Source of the DNA: JAJPHF01 sp035293805
Lineage (GTDB): Bacteria > Chloroflexota > UBA6077 > JAJPHF01
Direction of reading: 5' to 3'
Assembly (NCBI GenBank): GCA_035293805.1
Contig: DATGMD010000010.1
Coordinates: 62,001 to 126,000, forward strand
Length of the DNA: 64,000 bases
Part shown: one piece after another, positions 41,571-49,252 of the stretch
Numbering within the stretch: the stretch's first letter is position 1
Layout: every line of letters begins with the position of its first letter
The notes under the pieces: model-generated
What the model was told of the DNA's origin: nothing
The model's database searches: none
The model's input: only the letters and a program-made list of their open reading frames with translations
Translations under genes and position numbers: made by a program

Positions 41571-43937
41571 GTGGCAACTGGAAGTTGGATCGGGCGCCCG
41601 CTCGCGCGCAAGGAGGACCCGCGGCTGCTCACGGGCCGAGGGCGCTTCGTGGCCGACCTACAGCTGCCTGGGACGCTCGAGATGGTGGTCGTGCGCAGCC
41701 CGCACGGCCACGCCCGCTTGCGGCGCGTCGACGCCGGCGACGTGGGCGACGCGGCGATGGTGCTGACGGCCGCCGCACTCGACGGCCGGGTGGGCGAGAT
41801 CCCGATGCACTGGCTGCTGCCCGGCATGAAGTGCGCCTCGTTCCCCATCCTGGCCGCCGAGCGCGTGCGCTACGTGGGCCAGCCGGTCGCCGCACTCGTC
41901 GCCACCGATCGCTACGTTGGGGAAGACCTCGCCGAGCGCGTGGTGGTCGACTACGAGCCCCTGCCAGCCATCGTCGACGTGGAGGAGGCACTGCGCGCCG
42001 AGGCGCCGCTCCTCTATCCTGAGTGGGGCGACAACGTCGCCTATCAGTGGAGCAGCGCCCACGGCGACGTGGCCGCAGCCTTCCGTCACGCCGACGTGGT
42101 GGTGCGGCACCGTGCCTGCTACCCTCGCCATACCGGCCTGCCCATCGAGACACGCGGCGTGCTGGCGCGCTACGACGTAGCCACGGGCGAGCTGACGGTC
42201 TGGCTCGCCACGCAGACCGGGCATCGCGTCCGTACGGTGCTCGCGGAGGCGCTGCGCTTCCCCGAGGAGCGGCTGCGGGTCGTCGTGCCCGACGTCGGCG
42301 GCGCGTTCGGCACCAAGCTCCAGATCTACCCGGAAGAGGCGCTGGCCTGCCTGTTCGCGCTCAAGACCGGCCGGCCGATCCGCTGGATCGAGGATCGTCG
42401 CGAGCACTTCCTGGCGACGGTCCACGCGCGCGAGCAGCGGATTGACCTCGAGCTGGCCGCGCGGCACGACGGCACGCTTCTCGCGGTCCGGGCGCGCGTG
42501 CTGGCGGACGTGGGCGCGCACCCCCACTCGCGGGGCGTGGGCGCGTCGTTCATCACGACCGCCGCCATCCCCGGCCCGTATCGGATCGGCGCGTACCAGG
42601 TCGAGCTGCGCGGCGTGGTCACGAACAAGGTACCGTTTGGCGCGTACCGCGGCTTCGGCAAGCCCCAGGCGGTGTTCGCCATGGAGCGGGCGGTCGACGC
42701 GCTCGCGGCGCGGCTGGGGCTCGACCCGGCCGCGGTGCGCGAGCGCAACCTGGTGCGCCCCGACGAGATGCCGTTCCCGAACCCGGCCGGGCACGGGCAG
42801 CTCGACAGCGGCGACTACCCTGCGGCGCTGCGCCGCGCGCTCCAGGCGATCGACTGGGAGGGCCACCGCGCGGCCCACGCCGACCTGCGGCGGCAGGGGA
42901 AGCTGCGCGGGCTGGGGCTGGCCTGCTTCGTCGAGGCGACCGGCATGCCCTCGGCGCAGCCCGGGCGCCCGACCCGCCTGTACAGCGCCTACGAGACGGC
43001 GGTCGTCAGCATCGACCCCTCGGGCGGCGTCACACTCGCCTCCGGGCTCCTGCCCAGCGGCCAGGGCCACGAGACCGCCCTCGCGCAGGTCTGCGCCGCG
43101 CAGCTCGGCGTGAGCCCGGCCGACGTGCGGGTGATCGTGGGCGACACCGCGCACACGCCCTACTCGGGATTCGGCACCGCGGCGAGCCGCGGGATGAGCA
43201 CGGGCGGATCGGCGGCGCTACTCGCGGCACGCCAGGTGCGCGAGAAGGTCTTGCGCCTCGGCGGCCACCTCCTCGAGGCGGCCCCGGCCGACCTGGACCT
43301 CGTGGAGGGGGAGATCGTCGTGCGGGGCAGCCCGGAGCGGCGCCTGACGCTGGCCGAAGTCGCGCGCCAGGCGTTCCTCGCCGCGAACCTGCCGCCCGGC
43401 ATGGAGCCGGAGCTCCAGGCGCGGGTGACGTTCGACCTGGCGCAGAGCCCCTACGCCTACGGCGTGAACGCCTGTGAGGTCGAGATCGACCGCGAGACCG
43501 GCGCGATCGCGGTGCTGCGCTACGTGGTGGTGGACGACTGCGGGACGGTGGTGAACCCGGCAATCGTGGACGGCCAGGTGCAGGGCGGGCTCGCGCAGGG
43601 CTTCGGCGGTACCCTGCTCGAAGAGCTGCGCTACGACGCGAACGGCCAGCTCCTGACCGGATCGCTGCTCGACTACCTGGTGCCGACCGCGTGCGATCTG
43701 CCGCCGCTCCACCTGGAGCACCTCGAGACGCCGTCGCCGCTCACGCCGGGCGGGTTCAAGGGCGTGGGCGAGTCGGGCACGGTCGGGGTGCCGGCCGCGG
43801 TCGCCAACGCCGTACTCGCCGCGCTGGGCCTCGCCGACCTCACCGAGCTGGCGCTGCCGCTCACGCCCGAGCGCGTCCTGGCACTCGTCGGCCGCGCGTC
43901 CCGTCATGCCCCAGCCGTCGAGACGACCGAGACGTAG
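41571..43937 (+). CDS. Molybdenum hydroxylase large subunit (xanthine dehydrogenase family)
   Basis: 788 aa, normal length for the Mo-binding subunit of CO dehydrogenase/xanthine dehydrogenase-type enzymes. Order: N-terminal GSWIGRPLARKEDPRLLTG, VPDVGGAFGTKLQIYPEEAL, VPFGAYRGFGKPQAVFAME, GTAASRGMSTGGSAAL, and GVGESGTVGVPAAVANAV with the catalytic Glu. These enzymes hydroxylate N-heteroaromatic rings with water. No FAD or 2Fe-2S subunit gene is adjacent. GTG 41571 chosen after GGGGAG; Met codons further upstream precede unrelated sequence. Confidence 0.93.
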   Translation: MATGSWIGRPLARKEDPRLLTGRGRFVADLQLPGTLEMVVVRSPHGHARLRRVDAGDVGDAAMVLTAAALDGRVGEIPMHWLLPGMKCASFPILAAERVRYVGQPVAALVATDRYVGEDLAERVVVDYEPLPAIVDVEEALRAEAPLLYPEWGDNVAYQWSSAHGDVAAAFRHADVVVRHRACYPRHTGLPIETRGVLARYDVATGELTVWLATQTGHRVRTVLAEALRFPEERLRVVVPDVGGAFGTKLQIYPEEALACLFALKTGRPIRWIEDRREHFLATVHAREQRIDLELAARHDGTLLAVRARVLADVGAHPHSRGVGASFITTAAIPGPYRIGAYQVELRGVVTNKVPFGAYRGFGKPQAVFAMERAVDALAARLGLDPAAVRERNLVRPDEMPFPNPAGHGQLDSGDYPAALRRALQAIDWEGHRAAHADLRRQGKLRGLGLACFVEATGMPSAQPGRPTRLYSAYETAVVSIDPSGGVTLASGLLPSGQGHETALAQVCAAQLGVSPADVRVIVGDTAHTPYSGFGTAASRGMSTGGSAALLAARQVREKVLRLGGHLLEAAPADLDLVEGEIVVRGSPERRLTLAEVARQAFLAANLPPGMEPELQARVTFDLAQSPYAYGVNACEVEIDRETGAIAVLRYVVVDDCGTVVNPAIVDGQVQGGLAQGFGGTLLEELRYDANGQLLTGSLLDYLVPTACDLPPLHLEHLETPSPLTPGGFKGVGESGTVGVPAAVANAVLAALGLADLTELALPLTPERVLALVGRASRHAPAVETTET

Positions 43938-43966
43938 GCGACTGGAGGCGGCCGGCGCGGCAGCGG

Positions 43967-45067
43967 TCAGGCGCGGCGAACCGCCTCGGCGGCGAGTCGC
44001 GTATCAATCAACTTGTCGAGGTCGACGGCCTTGTCCAACTCACCCGACGCGAGAAAAAAGCTCTGCTGGTCCGCAATGAACGCCGGGTCGAAGCGAAGGG
44101 AGGAGTCCCATTCGGTCAAGACGTTCGTTTCCAGCACCGCGGGCTCGATCTTCGTGTACTTGGCGATGATCGCGAGATTCTCCGGCGTCTTGGCCCGGCC
44201 GTCGTCCAGCGCGCGCATGGCGTGGACGAGCGCCGTCAGAAGCCGGACCGCCACGGGCTTCTCGCTCTCGCTGAACCGCTCGCTGGCCATGACGTAGGTG
44301 GTCGGCTGGCCCGCGACGATATTGGCGTCCATGGGGTCAGGCAGCGCCACCGCGAGCCCGCGCGAGATCGCGCCGGTGACGAACGGCTCGGTTGGCAACG
44401 CCGCGTCGACCGACGCATTGGCCAGAGCGACGAGCATGTCGGGAAAGCCCATCTCGGCGACATCGACGTCTTGCTCCGTCATGCCGTGTCGTTGGAGCAG
44501 CTTGAACAGTATGTAGTCGATGAGCGAGCCCCGGCCCGCGATCGCCACCCGCCGGCCGCGGAGATCGCGGACGCCGGTCACCTCCCCGGCGTCCCACAGG
44601 GCCTTGCGGATCAGCAGCTGGTTGGCGGCGGGTCCCTGCCGCGGCTGGATGCCCACTGGCGCGATCACCTTGACCGCGATGCCGCGCCCCAGGGCGTTCA
44701 GTAGGCCGGCCGAGATGGCCCCGAATGAGACGTTCATCTCATCGGTGCCCAGCGAGGCGACCATCTGGCTCGAGTTCTGGACGACGATCGTCTCGGGCTC
44801 GATGGCCTGCGCAGCGAAGTATCCTCGCTCGATGGCGACGTAGAGCGGCGCGATCGCCGTCGTGGGCGCCCAGCCGATAGTGACTCTGGCCGGGCTCGGG
44901 GCTGTAGTGGGGACCATCGTGGTCGGCGCGGTGGTGACGGGCGCTGCAGCGGGGATGGCCGGCGCGACCGGCTGGGCCGGCGCCGCGCGGCAGGCGCCGA
45001 GCGCCACGCTGGCGCCGGCCGCGGCCGCCGATCGGAGGAGCGTGCGTCGACTGATGTTCTCGGCCAT
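43967..45067 (-). CDS. ABC transporter substrate-binding lipoprotein (NMT1/SsuA-like), third of three
   Basis: 366 aa. Signal with a twin-arginine (ISRRTLLRS) and a lipobox (LGAC, Cys26), so Tat-exported and lipidated. Then a Pro/Thr-rich tether, VTIGWAPTTAIAPLYVAIER, SFGAISAGLLNALGRG and VAEMGFPDMLVALANASVDA; the same fold as the other two but more diverged. Encoded on the opposite strand with its own strong promoter. No permease or ATPase near. Confidence 0.9.
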   Translation of the reverse strand: MAENISRRTLLRSAAAAGASVALGACRAAPAQPVAPAIPAAAPVTTAPTTMVPTTAPSPARVTIGWAPTTAIAPLYVAIERGYFAAQAIEPETIVVQNSSQMVASLGTDEMNVSFGAISAGLLNALGRGIAVKVIAPVGIQPRQGPAANQLLIRKALWDAGEVTGVRDLRGRRVAIAGRGSLIDYILFKLLQRHGMTEQDVDVAEMGFPDMLVALANASVDAALPTEPFVTGAISRGLAVALPDPMDANIVAGQPTTYVMASERFSESEKPVAVRLLTALVHAMRALDDGRAKTPENLAIIAKYTKIEPAVLETNVLTEWDSSLRFDPAFIADQQSFFLASGELDKAVDLDKLIDTRLAAEAVRRA

Positions 45068-45135
45068 CGCGCCTATCTCGGCGGAATCACTTGGAGGCAG
45101 GTCACGGGCAGTGGCCGGGGCGCACAGGCGCTGGA

Positions 45136-45164
45136 ACTATAGCGAGGGCGCCAGGCCGTGTCAA
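45136..45164 (-). promoter_or_regulatory. Promoter of third binding-protein gene
   Basis: Minus strand: TTGACA (45164-45159), 17 bases, TATAGT (45141-45136), leader about 62 nt. Closest match to consensus in the window. Confidence 0.72.
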
Positions 45165-45226
45165 AGGCGGGGGATCGGCGCCGTGGGGGCCGGACGGTGG
45201 AGCACGAGAGCCTGGCAGAAGAGGGA

Positions 45227-45292
45227 TCACGCGGCGCTCGAATTGGGAGCGGAACTGTTGACCGTCGGGGTTCGAATCCCCTCGAGCCCGCC
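45227..45292 (+). pseudogene. tRNA-like relic
   Basis: A D-arm-like GCTC/GAGC pair (45236 on, loop GAATTGG), a broken anticodon arm (CTGTTGA without a stem), then a perfect T-arm and acceptor 3' strand that match tRNA-Asp. No 5' acceptor strand GGGCTCG is present, so it cannot fold as a tRNA. Either a decayed tRNA or an att-site end of an inserted element. Confidence 0.5.
45267..45292 (+). repeat. Right copy of 26-bp tRNA-end direct repeat (putative att site)
   Basis: Base-for-base identical with 32471-32496; the flanking bases differ (C before instead of G; TCTGCAAACG after instead of CGTGCAACG). Confidence 0.55.
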
Positions 45293-45299
45293 TCTGCAA

Positions 45300-45355
45300 A
45301 CGCCCCGGTCGGCGACCCTGCAAGCTTCGGGGCCGCACCGGGGCGTTCGTCTTTC
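45300..45355 (+). terminator. Hairpin after the tRNA relic
   Basis: ACGCCCCGGT (45300-45309) with ACCGGGGCGT (45337-45346), perfect 10-bp outer stem with further pairing inside, followed by TCGTCTTTCT. It stands at the same distance behind the repeat as the tRNA-Asp terminator. Confidence 0.55.
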
Positions 45356-45470
45356 TAGCGCCTGCCTGCTCCGATGATCGTCGCATTGGGCCGCCGGCCC
45401 TGGGCTAAGTGCTGTCGTGCCTCGGTCGCGGCCGGCCCCCCGCTCGGGCGCCAAGCGGCGACGCCTTCTG

Positions 45471-45638
45471 TCACCCTCCCGTGCTACCCGGCATCTGCCA
45501 CGGAAGTGACGTGAGCCCGTTCGGCAGAATGCTCGCGTAGCCCCCGAGCGGCACGATGTTGTAGAAGTCGTGCGTGCCGCCGAACGGCAGGGGTACCTCG
45601 CTCCCTTCGGTCCAATATGCTCCGTTGTAGCCGTACAT
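45471..45638 (-). CDS. Aromatic-rich small protein, 55 aa, unknown
   Basis: Not recognised. ATG at 45638 with a very strong site (GGGAGGAGG) 9 nt upstream. The product is rich in Gly, Tyr, Trp, Phe and Pro: it opens MYGYNGAYWTEGSE, continues FGGTHDFYNIVPLGGY, and ends LPWQMPGSTGG. No signal peptide, Cys or membrane helix. It lies alone between the tRNA relic and the VOC gene. TGACA-N7-TGTCA (45722-45738) is 84 bp upstream. Coding is suggested by the ribosome-binding site and low chance of such composition, not by homology. Confidence 0.5.
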   Translation of the reverse strand: MYGYNGAYWTEGSEVPLPFGGTHDFYNIVPLGGYASILPNGLTSLPWQMPGSTGG

Positions 45639-45721
45639 CTTATTTCGCCTCCTCCCGCGCTACCGTACGCGGTCTCTGATTAGACGATAGCGCGCGTAGA
45701 GGCGGGCGGCTGTCCAGCGCC

Positions 45722-45738
45722 TGACAACCCCGCTGTCA
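45722..45738. repeat. Short inverted repeat upstream of the small ORF
   Basis: TGACA-ACCCCGC-TGTCA. Arms of 5 bp. It could be an operator, but the minus-strand TTGACA in it has no matching -10. The rest of 45639-45874 holds nothing I can support. Confidence 0.3.
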
Positions 45739-45874
45739 ATTTTGCGATACCCATCCTCCGAAGCCCGACACCCCGGCCGCCTCGTGGCGCCGCGGGCTCC
45801 CTGCGGCGTCAGACCGCGCTGAGGGCGGCGGCTCGCCTAGGGAGCGCTCGGCCAGCTGGCGGGGCCGCCGGCCG

Positions 45875-46480
45875 CTAGTCTTGGACGACCTCGAGCAGGA
45901 TACCGTCTGGGTCGCCGAACTGAAACCCGCCGTAGCGGCAGGTGGCGAGCAGCTCCATCCGGCACTCGCTCTCCCCGGCGCGCGGCCGTTTCGGTGCCAG
46001 CGCATAGTTGCGGTTTGCCAGACGCTCCAAGTCCGCCGCGAACTGATCGATGCTCTCGACCGCAAAGCCGAGATGATCCATGGCCGGCGCCTCGGCGTTC
46101 GAGACGCCGAAGTCCTCGATGCGCCACGGCGTGATGATCATCGTCACGACCCCGTCGGTCAGGTAGTGACTCGGGTCGCCCGCGTCTTGCGGCAACTCGG
46201 TCAGCTCGAACACATCGCGGTAGAACCGGGCGATGGCGGGAGCGTCCATGACGCGCAGCTGAAAGTGGTGGATGCGCCGCCGGTGCGACGCGCCTTGGAG
46301 CGCGGCGTCCGCGTAGACGTCCATGCGGCGATCGAGCCGCTCGTACGACAGGTGGAAGAAATTGCCCACGGGATCGTGCAACGTCACGCCCGCGAACGGA
46401 CGCGACGACGGCCGCTTCAGGATGCCGATGGCAGGGTAGGCTTCGCGCAAGCGGGCGTAGATCTCCTGGGGGTCGGGCAC
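45875..46480 (-). CDS. VOC superfamily (glyoxalase-like) protein, N-terminally truncated
   Basis: About 201 aa from a GTG at 46480 (start uncertain). Residues 1-55 look like the second half of a VOC module (YARLREAYPAIGIL ... GVTLHDPVGNFFHLSYERLD). Residues about 75-200 are a full module: RIHHFQLRVMDAPAIARFYR, MDHLGFAVESIDQFAADLER and FQFGDPDGILLEVVQD. A normal two-module protein would need about 60 more residues, and that space is taken by the stop of the beta-propeller gene. Probably a 5'-deleted gene, perhaps still expressed. VOC enzymes include extradiol dioxygenases and isomerases; no activity can be assigned. Confidence 0.7.
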   Translation of the reverse strand: MPDPQEIYARLREAYPAIGILKRPSSRPFAGVTLHDPVGNFFHLSYERLDRRMDVYADAALQGASHRRRIHHFQLRVMDAPAIARFYRDVFELTELPQDAGDPSHYLTDGVVTMIITPWRIEDFGVSNAEAPAMDHLGFAVESIDQFAADLERLANRNYALAPKRPRAGESECRMELLATCRYGGFQFGDPDGILLEVVQD

Positions 46481-46499
46481 TTCGAACTTGACACCCAGC

Positions 46500-47480
46500 T
46501 CAGTTCGGGAACCAGGCGACGTCCGCGATCTCGCTGAACTCGCGCCGCAGCTTCTGCCACGAGTCGCCGCCGTCGTCGCTGCGGTACAGGTAGCCGAAGC
46601 GGCTCCCGGCAAAGACCAGGCTGGGGTCGTCGGCCTGGACCCTGACGCGCCACATCGTCGAGTTCGGCTCCACGTCGAGCGGCAGCGTCTCCCACGTCTC
46701 CCCGGTGTCCCGCGACCGCATGACCGCCCCCGTCTGGCCCGGCGTGGCGTCGCCGATCGCCGCGAACAGCGTGCGCGGGTCGGTCGGGTGCACGGCGACG
46801 TTCCGTACATGCCCCCAGGGGAAGTTCTCGCGCACGCCGAGCGGCGACCACGTGGCGCCGTCGTCGGCGCTGCGGTAAATCTCGTTGTTGACGGCGTAGA
46901 ACACCGTCTTGGGTGGACCGGGCGTGACGACCACGCAGTGGCCGTCCGGGTTCTTCGTCACGTGATCGAGCGTCTGCCAGGAATCGCCGCCGTCCCCGGA
47001 GTAGCGGATGCCGTCCACCTCGATCGCCATCCAGACGTTCCGACCGTCCAGCGGATCGACCGTGATGCTCAGGACGCGGGGCGTCCCCGTGTTGGGGCAG
47101 GTGGGCGCGATGGCGACGGGCCGCTCTTCCCACCGCCGCCCCCCGTCCGCGGACCGGAAGACCGTCGCGCGGGAGTGGGTGCCCGTGCCGGCATACAGTA
47201 CGTTGGGGTCCGTGGGGTTCTGCGCAACCGCCCACACAGCGTGCTCGCACAGCGGCGAATCGACCAGCGACCAGTGCGCCCCGGCGTCGTCGCTGCGGTA
47301 CAGCCCACGGTCCGTGGCCGCGTAGACGCGGCCGGGCGCCCCCGGGTCCCGCAGCAGCTCTCTGACCATCGCTTCGGCGTGCAGCCCGCCGCGCACCCGC
47401 GCCCACGACGCGCCCGAGTCTTCGCTCCGCATGACACCCTGGCCGATCGTCGCCACAAGGATCGTCTGCTGCGCTGCCAT
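46500..47480 (-). CDS. BNR/Asp-box beta-propeller protein (sialidase-like fold)
   Basis: 326 aa with seven Asp-boxes, one per blade: RSEDSGASW, RSDDAGAHW, RSADGGRRW, YSGDGGDSW, RSADDGATW, RSRDTGETW, RSDDGGDSW. This predicts a seven-bladed propeller like those of VPS10-type or photosystem-assembly proteins. No sialidase catalytic Arg triad or signal peptide is seen, so enzyme activity is not claimed. ATG 47480 follows GGAGGAG; the GTG five codons earlier lies inside that site. It ends 20 bp before the likely start of the VOC fragment. Confidence 0.88.
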   Translation of the reverse strand: MAAQQTILVATIGQGVMRSEDSGASWARVRGGLHAEAMVRELLRDPGAPGRVYAATDRGLYRSDDAGAHWSLVDSPLCEHAVWAVAQNPTDPNVLYAGTGTHSRATVFRSADGGRRWEERPVAIAPTCPNTGTPRVLSITVDPLDGRNVWMAIEVDGIRYSGDGGDSWQTLDHVTKNPDGHCVVVTPGPPKTVFYAVNNEIYRSADDGATWSPLGVRENFPWGHVRNVAVHPTDPRTLFAAIGDATPGQTGAVMRSRDTGETWETLPLDVEPNSTMWRVRVQADDPSLVFAGSRFGYLYRSDDGGDSWQKLRREFSEIADVAWFPN

Positions 47481-47679
47481 GGCTGGCTCCTCCACGTCCG
47501 GCCCGATCGACGGCGTACCGTGGAGCGGTCCCGCGGCGACGATCGTCGCGACCCGGCGCCGCAGAAATCCGCTCCCACCCCGAGTGGGCTCATCATGGCA
47601 CCGGACGCAGGCGGTGTCAATCGTTGGGCGGTGGGCGCCAGCGCATCGCTGCCCGCCGCGTGGCCGGCGCGGCGCCCGC

Positions 47680-48972
47680 TCAGGCGGCGTGCTCCGCCGG
47701 CTCCCGATCGGCCAGTGGCTCGCCCACCGGCCTGGTGGTAGCCTCCTCAGCCGGCGCGCGCGTCAGCTCCCGCAGCATCCAGGCTCCCAGGCCCGCCGCC
47801 ACGATCGCCGCCACACCGCCTACCCCTAGCGCCCAGCGCGGCCCGACGTGCTCGCCGACCCAGCCAATGATCGGCCCGCCGATCGGCGTCGAGCCCATTA
47901 CGGCCACCGTCCATAGCGCCATCACGCGCCCGCGCATGGCCGGCGGGCTGGTCAGCTGCATGGTGACGTTGCCCAGCGAGGTGAAGTTGATCGAGAAGAT
48001 ACCGACCAGCACGAGCGCTGCCATCGCCAGCGGCAGGTTGGGCGCCACCGCCGCCCCTAGAATCACTAAACCGAACAGCAGCGCCGCCCCCGCCAGCATC
48101 TGCGGCCCCACGTGTCGCCGACTGGCGATGAATACCCCGCCGATAACCGAGCCGAGGCCCATCGACGCGGTCAGTGCCGCATAGCTGCTCGCGTTGCCGC
48201 CGAACGTGAACTCCGCGAGCAGCGGCAGGCTCACCGAGAACTCGTAGGCCAGCATGCCGATGATCGTCATCATCACCAGCGTCGTCAGCAGGACGCGTGA
48301 CGACCGGACGTAGCGCAGCCCCTCCAGCACCTGCCCCCGCGCCCGCCGCACCAGCGGCGCCGGCCGCAGCTCGCTCGGCCGCATCATGCACAGCACCACC
48401 AGCACGGCCGCGTATGACAGCCCGTTGAGGATGAAGCAGGACGCCAGCCCCAGCGCGGCGATGATGGCGCCCCCGATCGCCGGGCCCACCACTCGCGCCA
48501 GGTTGATCTCCGCGGAGTTCAGGGCTACCGCGTTGGGGAGCGCGTCTTGCCCCACCATCTCCACGACGAACGTCTGCCGCGTTGGGTTGTCGATCGTGTT
48601 GACTAGCCCAAGGCCGAGCGCGAGCCCGTACACCATCCACAGCTGAACCCGGCCGGTCGCCACGAGCACGCCGAGCGCCAAGGCCAGGACGCCGGCCGCG
48701 GACTGGGTCACGTACAGGATTTTCTGCTTGGGGTAGCGGTCCGCGATCACGCCCCCCCAGGGGCCGAACAATAGGATCGGCAGAAATTGCATCGCCGTGA
48801 CCGTCCCGAGCGCCGTGCCCGAGCCGGTCAGCTGGAGCACGAGCCAGGCCTGCCCGATGCTCTGCATCCAGGTCCCTGACAAGGAGATCGCCTGGCCCGT
48901 GAAGTACAGTCGGTAGTTGCGAATCTTCAGCGACGAAAACGTCCGGTGGCCGAGTTGTCTCGCTAAGCCCAT
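47680..48972 (-). CDS. MFS transporter (EntS/MFS_3-like exporter)
   Basis: 430 aa, twelve membrane helices. Loop 2-3 motif is FGPWGGVIADRYPKQK; NAVALNSAEINLARVVGPAIGG in helix 5 is typical of the MFS_3 / enterobactin-exporter branch, which pumps out siderophores, drugs or hydrophobic compounds. C-terminal cytosolic tail is charged. Start at the ATG before GLARQLGHRTFSSLKIRNYR, which is the usual N-terminal segment; frames further upstream are not protein-like. The substrate is unknown. Confidence 0.92.
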   Translation of the reverse strand: MGLARQLGHRTFSSLKIRNYRLYFTGQAISLSGTWMQSIGQAWLVLQLTGSGTALGTVTAMQFLPILLFGPWGGVIADRYPKQKILYVTQSAAGVLALALGVLVATGRVQLWMVYGLALGLGLVNTIDNPTRQTFVVEMVGQDALPNAVALNSAEINLARVVGPAIGGAIIAALGLASCFILNGLSYAAVLVVLCMMRPSELRPAPLVRRARGQVLEGLRYVRSSRVLLTTLVMMTIIGMLAYEFSVSLPLLAEFTFGGNASSYAALTASMGLGSVIGGVFIASRRHVGPQMLAGAALLFGLVILGAAVAPNLPLAMAALVLVGIFSINFTSLGNVTMQLTSPPAMRGRVMALWTVAVMGSTPIGGPIIGWVGEHVGPRWALGVGGVAAIVAAGLGAWMLRELTRAPAEEATTRPVGEPLADREPAEHAA

Positions 48973-49252
48973 AGTGTGCCTTTCCGCTCGCTCGCCCCGC
49001 GCCGGCGCACGCTCACCCCCCTCGCCACGAGGCGCCGCGGGCGTTCCTTCGCGTTGTGAAATAGTGCAGACGCCGGGCCACGACGCCCGCCTTGCCGCCC
49101 AGCGCGCGTGGCGGACCGCCCCCGGCGGCCGGCTGCGCGACCCGCCGCGCTGGCGCTTGTGTGAGCCGCCCGCATCGTGCAGAATCCGCGCTGGCACGTC
49201 GTGCGCGGCGCCGCGCCGTGTGCCGGGGCAGCGGGGGCGCATCGGAGGAATC

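Noticed and set aside
45227..45292. A second working tRNA gene
   Set aside because: The anticodon stem does not pair and there is no 5' acceptor strand; only the 3' third matches.
46500..47480. Active sialidase
   Set aside because: Asp-boxes are fold markers; the catalytic Arg triad, Tyr and Asp of sialidases and an export signal are not seen.
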